64,000 nucleotides of DNA from Thiothrix sp. UBA5583 (GCA_002425225.1 DILV01000015.1:1-64000), one strand, 5' to 3'; counted from the first letter of the stretch, positions 46,006 to 54,464 are shown. Notes: generated by a model from the sequence alone, not told the origin. Translations and numbers: made by a program.

Positions 46006-46911
46006 ATGAACACTTCCCCTTTCAACATCAATGAGCTGGATAGTTATCTGACATGGCGCAGCAGCAAACTGTCCCCCTATCCATTGAATGCTGACACCCT
46101 GTTTACCCTGATTGCCGACCCGGCACATCCGAGCGTGGCAGAACTGGTCAGCTTGCAACAGACTTGCCGCCAATACAATCTAGCGTTGTACCGTTTCCAG
46201 CAAGGCGACCTGCGCAGCAAACGCCATGTTCACCAACTGGCAAAACAGCTTGGCCTTACCCACATTGACAGCAATCTGTGTGCCGATGAAGACAGCCTCA
46301 CCTCATTGCACGTCACCAGCCATGCTGGGCAGCACGATTACATTCCGTACACCACCAAGCAACTGAGCTGGCATACGGATGGCTATTACAACCTGCCCGC
46401 AGAACAAATCCACGGCATGTTGCTGCATTGCGCCCAACCCGCACAAGCAGGCGGTGAAAGCTGGCTGATGGATCATGAAATTGCCTACATCCTGTTACGT
46501 GATGCCAACCCTGCCTATATCCATGCCCTGATGCACCCCAATGCATTTACCATCCCTGCCAATGTGCTAAATGGTGAAATGGTGCGCCCGGAACAATCCG
46601 GCCCGGTATTCAGCGTGGCAGCGGATGGGCACTTGCACATGCGCTATTCTGCCCGCCAGCGCAATGTCATCTGGCGTGATGACCCGCTCACCCATGCAGC
46701 CGCGCAATTCCTATTGAATTTATGGCAACAGGACTCACCTTACAAAATACGCTACACCTTGCAGGCAGGCGAAGGTCTGGTGTGCAATAACATCCTGCAC
46801 TGCCGCACAGCCTTTGTGGACAGTGATGAACCCGCCCAGAAACGCCTGTTGTACCGTGGGCGCTATTATGACCGGGTAAGCAATACCGATAGGGAGGAGA
46901 TAGCATGTTAA
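46006..46911 (+). CDS. TauD/TfdA-family 2-oxoglutarate dioxygenase
   Basis: 301-residue Fe(II)/2OG dioxygenase. The HxD motif is LSWHTDGYYN and the distal His lies in ILHCRTAF. A preceding AGQHDYIPYTTKQ and the Arg in RLLYRGRYYDRV fit the family. It is divergent from dsrA and starts an operon with a small gene and a Cas6-like gene. The substrate is unknown. Confidence 0.88.
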   Translation: MNTSPFNINELDSYLTWRSSKLSPYPLNADTLFTLIADPAHPSVAELVSLQQTCRQYNLALYRFQQGDLRSKRHVHQLAKQLGLTHIDSNLCADEDSLTSLHVTSHAGQHDYIPYTTKQLSWHTDGYYNLPAEQIHGMLLHCAQPAQAGGESWLMDHEIAYILLRDANPAYIHALMHPNAFTIPANVLNGEMVRPEQSGPVFSVAADGHLHMRYSARQRNVIWRDDPLTHAAAQFLLNLWQQDSPYKIRYTLQAGEGLVCNNILHCRTAFVDSDEPAQKRLLYRGRYYDRVSNTDREEIAC

Positions 46912-47102
46912 GTTTGAGCCAGATTCTGATGGCAGAAGGTGAATCCATCAGTTCCTTTGACGAGTTGAAAACCATCGTGCAACAACGTGCACTGGAAACC
47001 GGCTCGATTTTTTTCCAGATTGACATCGAGCCACCCGGCTACAAAGATCGCCCGGAAGACTGGTACGACCAACTGGAAATTGCGTTTTCATCCGCGAGGT
47101 AA
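46905..47102 (+). CDS. Small hypothetical protein
   Basis: 65-residue soluble protein with no signal peptide, opening SLSQILMAEGESISSFDEL and rich in acidic residues at the C-terminus (DRPEDWYDQLE). It overlaps the dioxygenase stop and is followed 3 bases later by the Cas6-like gene. No family recognised. Its presence in both overlaps suggests a real coupled gene. Confidence 0.65.
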   Translation: MLSLSQILMAEGESISSFDELKTIVQQRALETGSIFFQIDIEPPGYKDRPEDWYDQLEIAFSSAR

Positions 47103-47105
47103 GCC

Positions 47106-47795
47106 ATGTTCTGGCAAGAAGACGAAGACAAAACCTTGCCCTGGCAAGCACCGGATGACGTGCTGGATGTGAGTTTTGCCATCCAGTGCAAAAAACTCCC
47201 ACTGGATCATGCCTGGGCATTGTCACAAGCGGTGCAGCAAGCCCTGCCCTGGTTTACCGACGAACCTGCCGCAGGTGTGCACACCATCCACGTCGCCGAA
47301 AGCGGTAACGGCTGGGAACGCCCTGACGACCACACCAACCAGTTCCTGCTGCCGTCGCGCCGTACCCGCATGATGTTGCGTATCCCCAAACAACGGCTGG
47401 CAGACGCTCAACACCTGTGCGGCACAACACTGGATATTGATGGTTACGCCCTAAGCGTGGGTGAAGCAAAGGAAAAGGTTCTGCTGAACGCATCCGTGAT
47501 TTTTGCCCGCTACGTCTTGTCGGATACTGGCGAAACCGAGCCGGAATTCCTCCAGCGCATGGCTACCGAAATACGCCGCATTGCCGATTTCAAGGTTAAA
47601 AAGATGATGTGTGGCAAAAGCTATACCCTGCACACTCCACAAGGTGACTTGCACACCCGTCACCTGATGATTGCCGACCTTGACAACGACCCATCGGTAA
47701 AATTGCAGCAATACGGCTTAGGCGGTGGGCGCAAACTCGGTTGTGGCCTGTTCATGCCCCACAAAGGCATCAAAACCCTGAAACCCACCGAGTGA
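47106..47795 (+). CDS. Cas6/Cmx6-like RAMP protein (no CRISPR array nearby)
   Basis: 229-residue protein resembling type I-MYXAN Cas6 (Cmx6), endoribonucleases of the RAMP fold. The C-terminal glycine-rich loop reads GLGGGRKLGCGLFMPHKGI, which is typical. A His-containing segment lies at DLHTRHLMIADL. It is third in an operon after the dioxygenase and the small gene. I see no cas1/cas2, cas3 or repeat-spacer array in the 64 kb. The function may be processing of other RNA; this is inference from memory of the family. Confidence 0.7.
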   Translation: MFWQEDEDKTLPWQAPDDVLDVSFAIQCKKLPLDHAWALSQAVQQALPWFTDEPAAGVHTIHVAESGNGWERPDDHTNQFLLPSRRTRMMLRIPKQRLADAQHLCGTTLDIDGYALSVGEAKEKVLLNASVIFARYVLSDTGETEPEFLQRMATEIRRIADFKVKKMMCGKSYTLHTPQGDLHTRHLMIADLDNDPSVKLQQYGLGGGRKLGCGLFMPHKGIKTLKPTE

Positions 47796-47798
47796 TTA

Positions 47799-47842
47799 CC
47801 CCTCACCCCCAGCCCCTCTCCCTCAAGGGGAGAGGGGAGAAA
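47799..47842. repeat. Half copy of the dispersed palindromic element
   Basis: CCCCTCACCCCCAGCCCCTCTCCCTCAAGGGGAGAGGGG-like run resembling the left arm of the element at 41562-41660. It lies directly after the Cas6-like stop and may also act as a transcript end. Confidence 0.65.
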
Positions 47843-47950
47843 ACCCAACGTATCCCTTTTGAGGAATAGGAGGGGTGTAACGATTACGTATAATTTTCCG
47901 GTCAAGAATTTCATCGAATGGCAACATTCACTAGTTATGAGGAATTGAAC

Positions 47951-48295
47951 ATGGCTTACGAAGTAAACGGCAAAACCATCGAAGCGACCGAAGCTGGCTA
48001 TCTGGTTGACCTGAATGACTGGAACGAGGAAGTTGCCCAAGTCATCGCCAACGAAGAAGGCATTGGTGAACTGACTGAAAAACATTGGGACGTACTCAAC
48101 TACCTGCGTGACCAATACATCAACAATGGCGGCAACCAGCCAATGGAACGCATTATTCAGAAAGCGATGGCTGAACAATGGGGTGATAAAAAGCTGAGCA
48201 GCAAGGACATGTACAACCTGTTCCCACGCGCCCCCAGCAAGCAAGGTCTGAAAGTTGCTGGCCTGCCAGCCACCAACCGCAAAGGCGGCTACTAA
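47951..48295 (+). CDS. DsrC/TusE paralogue lacking both redox cysteines
   Basis: 114-residue member of the DsrC/TusE family. The body motifs match dsrC (EAGYLVDLNDWNEEVAQVIA and HWDVLNYLRDQY). The C-terminal arm reads APSKQGLKVAGLPATNRKGGY, with no Cys at either conserved position. Homologues without cysteines have been proposed to be regulatory (RspA). The ATG at 47951 is chosen for the MAYEVNGKTIE opening; an earlier ATG at 47918 is possible. It lies near dsr but on the other strand. Confidence 0.9.
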   Translation: MAYEVNGKTIEATEAGYLVDLNDWNEEVAQVIANEEGIGELTEKHWDVLNYLRDQYINNGGNQPMERIIQKAMAEQWGDKKLSSKDMYNLFPRAPSKQGLKVAGLPATNRKGGY

Positions 48296-48384
48296 TTCCT
48301 ACCCGAAAGGGGGTATTCCCCCTTTCACCCTAACCCGTTTATCCTGCCAACAGGATTTTGGTTTTATCTAGAGAGGCATCGGAC

Positions 48385-48576
48385 ATGAGCAGAAAGCAAG
48401 AGCTGATTAGCGAAATGCTGGACATGCAAAAGAAATTCATCGCATACGAACAGTCTGGGGAATTCAACGCAGAAGATTACTACGTTGGAGAGTGGAAAGC
48501 CTACCGTGAGCGCTACCAGGAACTGGCTACAGAAGTTCGTGAAATTGCTTCTACAGAAGCCAATTTCTGGAAATAA
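48385..48576 (+). CDS. Small helical protein downstream of DsrC paralogue
   Basis: 63-residue predicted all-helical charged protein (SRKQELISEMLDMQKKFIAYE, then YRERYQELATEVREIAS). The ATG at 48385 follows AGAGG. It sits 89 bases after the DsrC paralogue and before a terminator, so is likely in the same transcript. No known function recognised. Confidence 0.65.
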   Translation: MSRKQELISEMLDMQKKFIAYEQSGEFNAEDYYVGEWKAYRERYQELATEVREIASTEANFWK

Positions 48577-48615
48577 GCGTAACAACCGCAAGCATCACAG
48601 TTTGTCGTTACAGGA

Positions 48616-48643
48616 AAAGCCGCCTGCGAAGTGCGGCTTTTTT
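48616..48643. terminator. Bidirectional rho-independent terminator
   Basis: AAAGCCGC-CTGCGAAGT-GCGGCTTTTTT. An 8-bp stem with A and T runs on both sides serves the small helical gene (plus) and the membrane-anchored gene (minus). Confidence 0.9.
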
Positions 48644-48656
48644 CTTACCTATCGTA

Positions 48657-49619
48657 TCAACGCCCCGCTGAACGCAGCTTTTCAACCCTTGCCCAGACTT
48701 TTCCACCTGCTTCTACCTGAACTTCATGCAGCAGGACAGTATCTCCTAGTTGGAAACCACCCATAACACGCTTGCCATGTAGGGTTTCATACAAGCCGTG
48801 AATGGTCTGCGTGCGATAACTGCGTCCCAATTCCGGCAAACCGGACTTGGGGGGAATATGCAGTTTCTGCCCATACCAGCCGTAATCCCGCAACTCGCCG
48901 ATATACACCCACGCGACCACCCCTACGGGTGTTGGTGCACCACCATACGGTTTCTCTGGTGCAGTGGTTTCTGACTCGTCCGGTAAGGCTACTGGAGCAG
49001 CAACAACATCAGGTACAGAAACGGGAATTGCTGGCAATTCCGATTGATTGGCAAGCGCAGTTGGGTCTGTTCCAACATCAACCACTACTACTGGCGCTGG
49101 TTTGCTGGCGGCGACTGGCTTACTGGTTTTTTTCTCTTCCGATTTTTTATCAACAACCTTTTCCGTCACTTGGGGCTTCTTCTCTACTACGGCTTCTGGT
49201 TTGACAGGAGAAATGGCAGCAACGGCAACAGGTTCAGCGACATCAGCCTGGGTAGTTGCCTGTGAGGGCGGCTGAAAACTTTCCCCAGCACGCATCATGT
49301 CATGGGTAGCAGGCACTGCCAAAGCAGCATGGAGAGGAACAGGAGCAGGACTTGGCATACTCCGGTCTACCAACACTGGCTGTACTTCAACCTCAACCGC
49401 CGGAGCATCGGCAACAGAAGCAGGCTTAACTGTGGATGGAGCAGAGGCTACGGGAGAACTACCGACCGAATTTTGTTCAATATCGCTTAAACGATTGTAG
49501 AAATACCCCAAACCAGCCAATGTCCCGGCCTGTAAACCAGCGATAGGTATCCAGAACATGGCGTGTTTCGCAAAAGGCGTCGACCACCAAGGTGTCCTTT
49601 TGACCACGAGTTGTGCCAT
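48657..49619 (-). CDS. Membrane-anchored Pro/Ala/Val-rich protein with SH3-like C-terminus
   Basis: 320-residue protein. After a short basic N-terminus, one hydrophobic segment (AMFWIPIAGLQAGTLAGLGYFY) anchors it. A long Pro/Ala/Val/Lys-rich stalk follows (about residues 60-230), and a compact C-terminal domain beginning VGVVAWVYIGELRDYGWYGQKL that resembles bacterial SH3-like folds. AAGGAGC precedes ATG 49619. The function is unknown. The stalk suggests spanning the periplasm. Confidence 0.75.
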   Translation of the reverse strand: MAQLVVKRTPWWSTPFAKHAMFWIPIAGLQAGTLAGLGYFYNRLSDIEQNSVGSSPVASAPSTVKPASVADAPAVEVEVQPVLVDRSMPSPAPVPLHAALAVPATHDMMRAGESFQPPSQATTQADVAEPVAVAAISPVKPEAVVEKKPQVTEKVVDKKSEEKKTSKPVAASKPAPVVVVDVGTDPTALANQSELPAIPVSVPDVVAAPVALPDESETTAPEKPYGGAPTPVGVVAWVYIGELRDYGWYGQKLHIPPKSGLPELGRSYRTQTIHGLYETLHGKRVMGGFQLGDTVLLHEVQVEAGGKVWARVEKLRSAGR

Positions 49620-49738
49620 GTGAAAGCTCCTTGTATCCATAGCGGAAATCCGAGAGACATTTTCTCTGTAAAAACGCAGATTTTCCAAGAAGCATTCAGA
49701 TAAAAAAAGAGGTTTTCCTGCCTAATGGCGGGTATCTA

Positions 49739-50407
49739 TCAAACTTCGCTCCACATCCGCAGCAAATTGATATGGACGGTACTGATATTGGCAGCTTCAT
49801 CTGATTGTGGCAGTTTGGTCATGACGCCTTCGCGGGCTTTGGCTAACTGGTACAACAATTCGCGGCGCTGCGGGTCTTTCACCAGACTTTGCGCCCACGT
49901 TACCGCCACCATGCGAATCCCTCGGGTCACTTCTGCCACTTTGTGCCAACTACCGGAATCGTACACCACCGCGTCACCAGCTTCCCCACGAATTTTCTCT
50001 TCCCCGTAAGCAGTACGGATGACGATCTCCCCACCGTCATAATCGTCATTAAGGAACACAGTAGTCGAAACATCGGTACGGTAGCGCCCGGACATTGGCC
50101 CCATCACCGGATCATCCACGTGGAAGCCATACGTCATGCCCGGTAAATAGCGGGCGTAAAACGCGGTGGCTACCCGCAAAGGCAATACGGCAGCCTGGTA
50201 TTCCGGGTGTTGCACCAGTGGCGACATCACCAGTGCATTCAAACGGCGATGCAAGGGGCTTTCCGGGGCAAGTTCCTGATTGTATTTGACCTTGGCAGCT
50301 TCCATTCCGGCGGAAAAGCGCCCGTCAACAAACTCCCCATTGGCGAGCAGGGCTTGCACTTCCTGAATACGCTGCGGGTCAAGCACGTTTTTGATGAGTA
50401 ACAGCAT
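49739..50407 (-). CDS. piuC: PiuC-type PKHD hydroxylase
   Basis: 222-residue Fe(II)/2OG dioxygenase of the PKHD/PiuC family, often linked to iron uptake. The HxD is in YGFHVDDPVMGP and the distal His in SGSWHKVAEVTRG. It starts at ATG 50407 with AAAGGAAATGCC. No TonB receptor lies next to it. Confidence 0.88.
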   Translation of the reverse strand: MLLLIKNVLDPQRIQEVQALLANGEFVDGRFSAGMEAAKVKYNQELAPESPLHRRLNALVMSPLVQHPEYQAAVLPLRVATAFYARYLPGMTYGFHVDDPVMGPMSGRYRTDVSTTVFLNDDYDGGEIVIRTAYGEEKIRGEAGDAVVYDSGSWHKVAEVTRGIRMVAVTWAQSLVKDPQRRELLYQLAKAREGVMTKLPQSDEAANISTVHINLLRMWSEV

Positions 50408-50475
50408 GGCATTTCCTTTCAGGGCTGGAATCGGGTAATCTGCCCGCGAAACAGACAGCATAGGTCGCAAGAGTG

Positions 50476-50793
50476 ATGCAATTACGGATACAAATCAACG
50501 ACACCACACGTGATATTGACGTACCCCAATTTGTACTGGACGAGGCGGACGATTTTTTCACGCAAATGGATCGGGACATGGATCGCGGCTACCAGATGAG
50601 CCGCTTGTGGGTGGACAACCCTGATCAGGAGCAGCGTTGCCAGATTGTTGCCGATAAAATCCTCACGGCACTTTCCAACGGCAATCAGAAAAGTGGCACA
50701 CTGATGGCGGCTTACATCCTCAAACGGATGCCGCACATCCGCGAAATCCACCTCAATACCGAAGGGGATATAAGCGGGCACGACCTGCTTTAA
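50476..50793 (+). CDS. Conserved hypothetical protein
   Basis: 105-residue soluble acidic protein, opening QLRIQINDTTRDIDVPQFVLDEADDFF. An internal AAYILKRMPHIREIHL is helical. It is divergent from piuC and converges with soxA with a 4-base overlap. No named function recognised. Confidence 0.75.
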   Translation: MQLRIQINDTTRDIDVPQFVLDEADDFFTQMDRDMDRGYQMSRLWVDNPDQEQRCQIVADKILTALSNGNQKSGTLMAAYILKRMPHIREIHLNTEGDISGHDLL

Positions 50794-51554
50794 TAACGCA
50801 CAGCGGGCGTTTCAATCTTCAAACCGTTGGAACGCGACATGATGTATGCCCCCAACAGCTTGCTTTCTTCGGCATCGGGGGCAAATGGCTCTGCCCGCAT
50901 CAGGGTCAGACACTGTTTGATGCGCAGGTCGACATTTGCCATTTCCCCGGTATCCAGCCGGTAAGCAGGGAAACCATTGCCCTGCCCTTGGCTGATTTTC
51001 TGCCCCCGGATAAATTGCCCCGGATAGCTGTCATGGCAGTGGGCGCACGACATGTCAATCAAGCCGAAGCGGACTTTATAGAGGTCTTCGCCTTTTTTCA
51101 GCAAGCCAGCCATTTCACCATCGGTTTGCACATTGACTGGCTCACCCACTGCCAAATGGCGTACAAAGGTTTCCAGTGCCAGCAATTCTTTGGAATACGC
51201 CGGGAATGGCTTTTCACCCGACTGTTTTTCACGGCAGATATTGATGCGGTCATCCAAACGTACAATACCACCCAATGCCTTGTCGTAAATGGGGTAGCGG
51301 GCAAGGCTTTTTACCTCCAGCTTTTTGCCGTCATCACCGTGGCAACTACCGCAGGATTTACCAGAAGCAGGCTTGCTAGCGAACAACTCGCGCCCTTGCT
51401 CCACCGCAATGAAACCGGGGTTCTGGAATTCATCGTCCTGCATGGCACGGGTTTCTTCCTTGACGAATTCGTAACCGGATTTGGCAGGTTTGGGGGCATC
51501 TGCCCACGCTACACCAGCCATGACCAGCAAACTGAGGGCGAGGTGATATTTCAT
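50790..51554 (-). CDS. soxA: SoxA, diheme thiosulfate-oxidising cytochrome
   Basis: 254-residue exported cytochrome (signal core ALSLLVMAGVAWA). Two heme motifs CGSCH and CAHCH are seen. The active-site cysteine lies in RIKQCLTLMRAEP, where thiosulfate is joined to SoxYZ. It overlaps the end of soxX by 4 bases. No soxYZ or soxB is in the window. Confidence 0.95.
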   Translation of the reverse strand: MKYHLALSLLVMAGVAWADAPKPAKSGYEFVKEETRAMQDDEFQNPGFIAVEQGRELFASKPASGKSCGSCHGDDGKKLEVKSLARYPIYDKALGGIVRLDDRINICREKQSGEKPFPAYSKELLALETFVRHLAVGEPVNVQTDGEMAGLLKKGEDLYKVRFGLIDMSCAHCHDSYPGQFIRGQKISQGQGNGFPAYRLDTGEMANVDLRIKQCLTLMRAEPFAPDAEESKLLGAYIMSRSNGLKIETPAVRY

Positions 51555-52021
51555 TTCAGCGTCCCCAAATAAGCGATAACATCTTCCACATCCTGCGCGG
51601 CAAGGAATGTCCGACCTTCATAGCCTTTGCCGGGGCGATTGATCAGGCTGGGGTCACGGTAGAAACCCGGCATGATCGAATTGGGGTTGAGATGGCGAGA
51701 ATCCACCACCCGTAGCCGCAATTGTGCTTCCGATAACCGATTGGCAATGCCTGACAACGGCGGAGCAATCGTGCCGTAGGCTTCCACACCTTTAATAGGC
51801 AGTTCGTGACAGGCCAAGCAATTCCCCTTGGCAGCATCCGAGACGAGCTTTTCGCCACGCACAGCGTCACCTTTCAGCCCACACAGGGGGGATGGAATGG
51901 AATAATTGGTCATCTCCCATTTGCAGTACGCTTCCGGCGGTGGCGGGACACCTTCTGGCTCAGCCGCTGACGCAGAAGCACTAACAAATAGCAGGAATAT
52001 CAGGGTGGTTACAGTTTTCAT
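51551..52021 (-). CDS. soxX: SoxX, monoheme cytochrome
   Basis: 156-residue exported cytochrome. A signal peptide ending SASAAE precedes a heme site CLACH and a distal Met in NSIMPGFY. It forms the SoxAX complex with the overlapping soxA. The upstream region toward the 2OG oxygenase is short (77 bases). Confidence 0.95.
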   Translation of the reverse strand: MKTVTTLIFLLFVSASASAAEPEGVPPPPEAYCKWEMTNYSIPSPLCGLKGDAVRGEKLVSDAAKGNCLACHELPIKGVEAYGTIAPPLSGIANRLSEAQLRLRVVDSRHLNPNSIMPGFYRDPSLINRPGKGYEGRTFLAAQDVEDVIAYLGTLK

Positions 52022-52098
52022 CCACTCATTCTAGGCAATATTCACTGCTACAAGTTGATATAAATCACAAAGGTTTGATCTAATCAAAAAGTCATCAA

Positions 52099-52707
52099 TT
52101 ACGCGAAAATCACCCACGTGGTGGCGATGTATTTTGCCCCTGACTTGACGATTCCGGCGCGGTGTTCGTGCGTCCAAAACGGTGGGAACAAGATCAGCTT
52201 GCCTTTTTTCGGCTGCACACTGAGGTTCTGGAACAGGAAATCGGTCGTACCACCAGCTTCCACCGGCACATCATTCAAATACCACAATGCCACCAACTGG
52301 CGCTCGGCGAATTGGTGGCTGCCACCGTCGATGTGCCAATGGTAATACTCACCCGGCTGGTAGCGTTGCAGGTTATACCCCATGTCCTTGAACGCGCCTT
52401 TGAAATACGGGTAGGTTTCACGGAATTCGCGTAACGCCAACGCCAGCGAACGGTGCAGGTTGTTGTCCACATCCTTCCAGTGTGGTTTGTCATCACCGCT
52501 GACGAAAATGTCGGTGGTTTTCTTCACGTTCTGATTGAAACCCGTGTCCTGCCCCAAACGCCCGGCATACTGGTCAGCGATATTCTGCTCGAAACGCGCC
52601 ACCATGTTGTCGCACAGGAAACCGGGGATAGCGTCTTTTTTCTCAAAAATAAAGGAATTGGGCGCAAGTTCGTGCAAGGTTTGCAGCGGTGGGCGTGAGT
52701 CAGTCAT
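52099..52707 (-). CDS. 2OG-Fe(II) oxygenase
   Basis: 202-residue Fe(II)/2OG oxygenase. HxD is HWHIDGGSHQ, the distal His lies in WTHEHRAGI, and FAERQLVALWYLND is conserved. It is upstream of soxX on the same strand. The 5' flank holds one of the 31-bp direct repeats (52739-52769). The substrate is unknown. Confidence 0.88.
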   Translation of the reverse strand: MTDSRPPLQTLHELAPNSFIFEKKDAIPGFLCDNMVARFEQNIADQYAGRLGQDTGFNQNVKKTTDIFVSGDDKPHWKDVDNNLHRSLALALREFRETYPYFKGAFKDMGYNLQRYQPGEYYHWHIDGGSHQFAERQLVALWYLNDVPVEAGGTTDFLFQNLSVQPKKGKLILFPPFWTHEHRAGIVKSGAKYIATTWVIFA

Positions 52708-52738
52708 GGTGCTTGCCTGTGCTTGTAGGGTAAGCAGG

Positions 52739-52769
52739 CAGTATAAGCAAGGGCTAATGGGTTGTCATT
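52739..52769. repeat. 31-bp direct repeat, left copy
   Basis: Starts CAGTATAAGCAAGG and ends GTTGTCATT. It differs at 2 of 31 positions from the copy at 54349-54379 in the same orientation, with 1.6 kb between. Confidence 0.85.
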
Positions 52770-52809
52770 ATCCCCACCCTTACACCCCTGCCAGATATGG
52801 GCAAAGGCA

Positions 52810-52839
52810 TTGCTATAAAAGCCCTATTGTAACTACAAT
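52810..52839 (+). promoter_or_regulatory. Candidate promoter before small gene
   Basis: TTGCTA and TACAAT separated by 18 bases, about 64 bases before the ATG at 52903. It is a plausible sigma-70 promoter, unproven. Confidence 0.4.
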
Positions 52840-52902
52840 CAATGCAATCAAGACAATGCAAGCGAGGAACAGGCTAAACGCACAACACCTTGGAGATAGC
52901 CC

Positions 52903-53142
52903 ATGACCGACTTGAGCCAAATCACAGACCGCGAACTAGTGCTGGAAATCTACCGCCGCATCAAGGGCGAAGACGAAATGAGCGTCTACCGCAATTACTG
53001 TTACCGTGCCGTGTTTCGCCCTATCGTGTATGCTTTTGACAAAATCAACGCCAACGAATCCAATATCCGTATGTATCAAATGCCGGACTGGAAGAAAATT
53101 GAAGACGAACGTGACAAGGCATTGGAGCATTTCCCCGATTAA
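52903..53142 (+). CDS. Small hypothetical protein in accessory segment
   Basis: 79-residue soluble protein, opening TDLSQITDRELVLEIYRRIKGED, with Tyr/Arg-rich middle (YRNYCYRAVFRPIVYAF). It precedes the Uma2 gene by 14 bases. No family recognised. Confidence 0.65.
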   Translation: MTDLSQITDRELVLEIYRRIKGEDEMSVYRNYCYRAVFRPIVYAFDKINANESNIRMYQMPDWKKIEDERDKALEHFPD

Positions 53143-53156
53143 CCAAGGAGTTCCTC

Positions 53157-53735
53157 ATGTTAGCCAAACTCGCACCAACGGATTATGTGTGGCCGGAAGA
53201 GTATCTGGCAGAGGAAGAACTTGCCACGGAAAAGCACGAATACCTCAACGGCTTTGTCTACCCCTGCAATATGGCAGGTGCGGGTGATGCCCATGTCAAA
53301 ATTAGCCTGAATGCGGCGGCACTCATCAAAACCCATTTGCGCGGTTCGGGATGCAGCACCTACATTTCGGATATGCGCGTCAAGGTGAATGCCAAAGACA
53401 AGGCATGGTTTTACCCCGATGTGATGGTGACGTGTGACCCCGACGACCATGAACGCAATACCATCAAACATAACCCCATGCTGGTCGTCGAAGTCATGTC
53501 GCCCAGCACCCGCGATTACGACCGGGGCGACAAGTTCGTGGTTTACCGCCAGCTTGCCAATTTGCGGGAATACGTGCTGATTGACCCGAATGAATATGCC
53601 GTGGATGTGTTCCGCCTCAATGCCCATCAACGCTGGGAGTTGTTCACCTATAACGGCGCTGATACGGTGGCTGAACTTACCAGTATCGGCTTCCAATGCG
53701 CGTTGCAGGATTTGTATGAGGATGTCGGGCTGTAA
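53157..53735 (+). CDS. Uma2-family restriction-endonuclease-fold protein
   Basis: 192-residue Uma2 (DUF820) protein with PD-(D/E)xK-like features: WFYPDVMVTCDPDD and LVVEVMSPSTRDYDRGDKFVVYRQL. It is common in filamentous and mobile-rich bacteria. The real role is not established. It belongs to the repeat-bounded accessory block. Confidence 0.88.
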   Translation: MLAKLAPTDYVWPEEYLAEEELATEKHEYLNGFVYPCNMAGAGDAHVKISLNAAALIKTHLRGSGCSTYISDMRVKVNAKDKAWFYPDVMVTCDPDDHERNTIKHNPMLVVEVMSPSTRDYDRGDKFVVYRQLANLREYVLIDPNEYAVDVFRLNAHQRWELFTYNGADTVAELTSIGFQCALQDLYEDVGL

Positions 53736-53887
53736 ACCATTATCCCTGCACCCCGCGAAGAGCGCGGCTGACTCCAACAAACGCTGCGGCTACTCCGATA
53801 ACGCCGCTGCCTTTGTCTACGCCAGCCGCGCAAGACTTGCCGCCTCCGGAAGGCTTTGCGGCTACCGCCGCCCTGCATGACTGTAGC
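53736..53887. other. GC-rich stretch between Uma2 gene and FGE fragment
   Basis: 152 bases with the repeated phrase GCGGCTAC and several short inverted repeats (e.g. GCGCGGC). No gene with recognisable homology is visible. The base composition differs from the neighbouring block. Confidence 0.35.
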
Positions 53888-54253
53888 TCACTGACCTAGG
53901 GCAAGGCGAAAACCAATGCTGAGGAGGCGATCACCCGGAACAGCGTTGAGGCGAAAAGCAGACCGGCAAACCCTGCCGCCGTAGATCCAAGAGCCACCGC
54001 GCAACACGCGGGCAGAGCCTGAATTGCCACCTTTAGGATTTCTTACTGCCCTTTCAGAATAAGTACCATACCAATCTTGACACCACTCCGACACATTGCC
54101 GTGCATTTCGTACAACCCCCAGTCGTTAGCTGGAAGCGATTTGACTGGAACAGTTTCCTCCCTATATTCCCCCTCCTCACCATCATCATAAGGAACTTCA
54201 TGGTCACAATTCACCTCCCAATCCGTGATGTTGTCACCAAAAGAAAAGGGGGG
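53888..54253 (-). pseudogene. FGE/sulfatase-modifying-factor domain fragment
   Basis: C-terminal part of an FGE-like (C-type lectin fold) domain: FSFGDNITDWEVNCDHEVPYDD, then LYEMHGNVSEWCQDWYG and the final RVLRGGSWIYGGRVCRSAF and IGFRLALGQ. The frame is closed by a TGA just upstream of a six-C tract (54248-54253). RAGT in another frame suggests a frameshift, and I find no N-terminal domain or start. It is a broken remnant. Its end has the shape of a DGR target. Confidence 0.75.
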
Positions 54254-54348
54254 TCAGTCCCTGCACGGTGTAGCCTCGCATTGGGTGGTGACAGGCATAA
54301 ACATAGACTATGGACACGAAACGATCAACAGACAATCGTGAGTAACCA

Positions 54349-54379
54349 CAGCATAAGCAAAGGCTAATGGGTTGTCATT
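54349..54379. repeat. 31-bp direct repeat, right copy
   Basis: Starts CAGCATAAGCAAAGG and ends GTTGTCATT. It matches the left copy with two differences. It bounds the 1.6-kb accessory block on the right. Confidence 0.85.
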
Positions 54380-54464
54380 CCATGAATGCGTATTGACAAG
54401 ACATCATGCCACTGCAAAACTATTGCCACGTGACAAAATGACACATGGTCAAAGAGGATATTTT

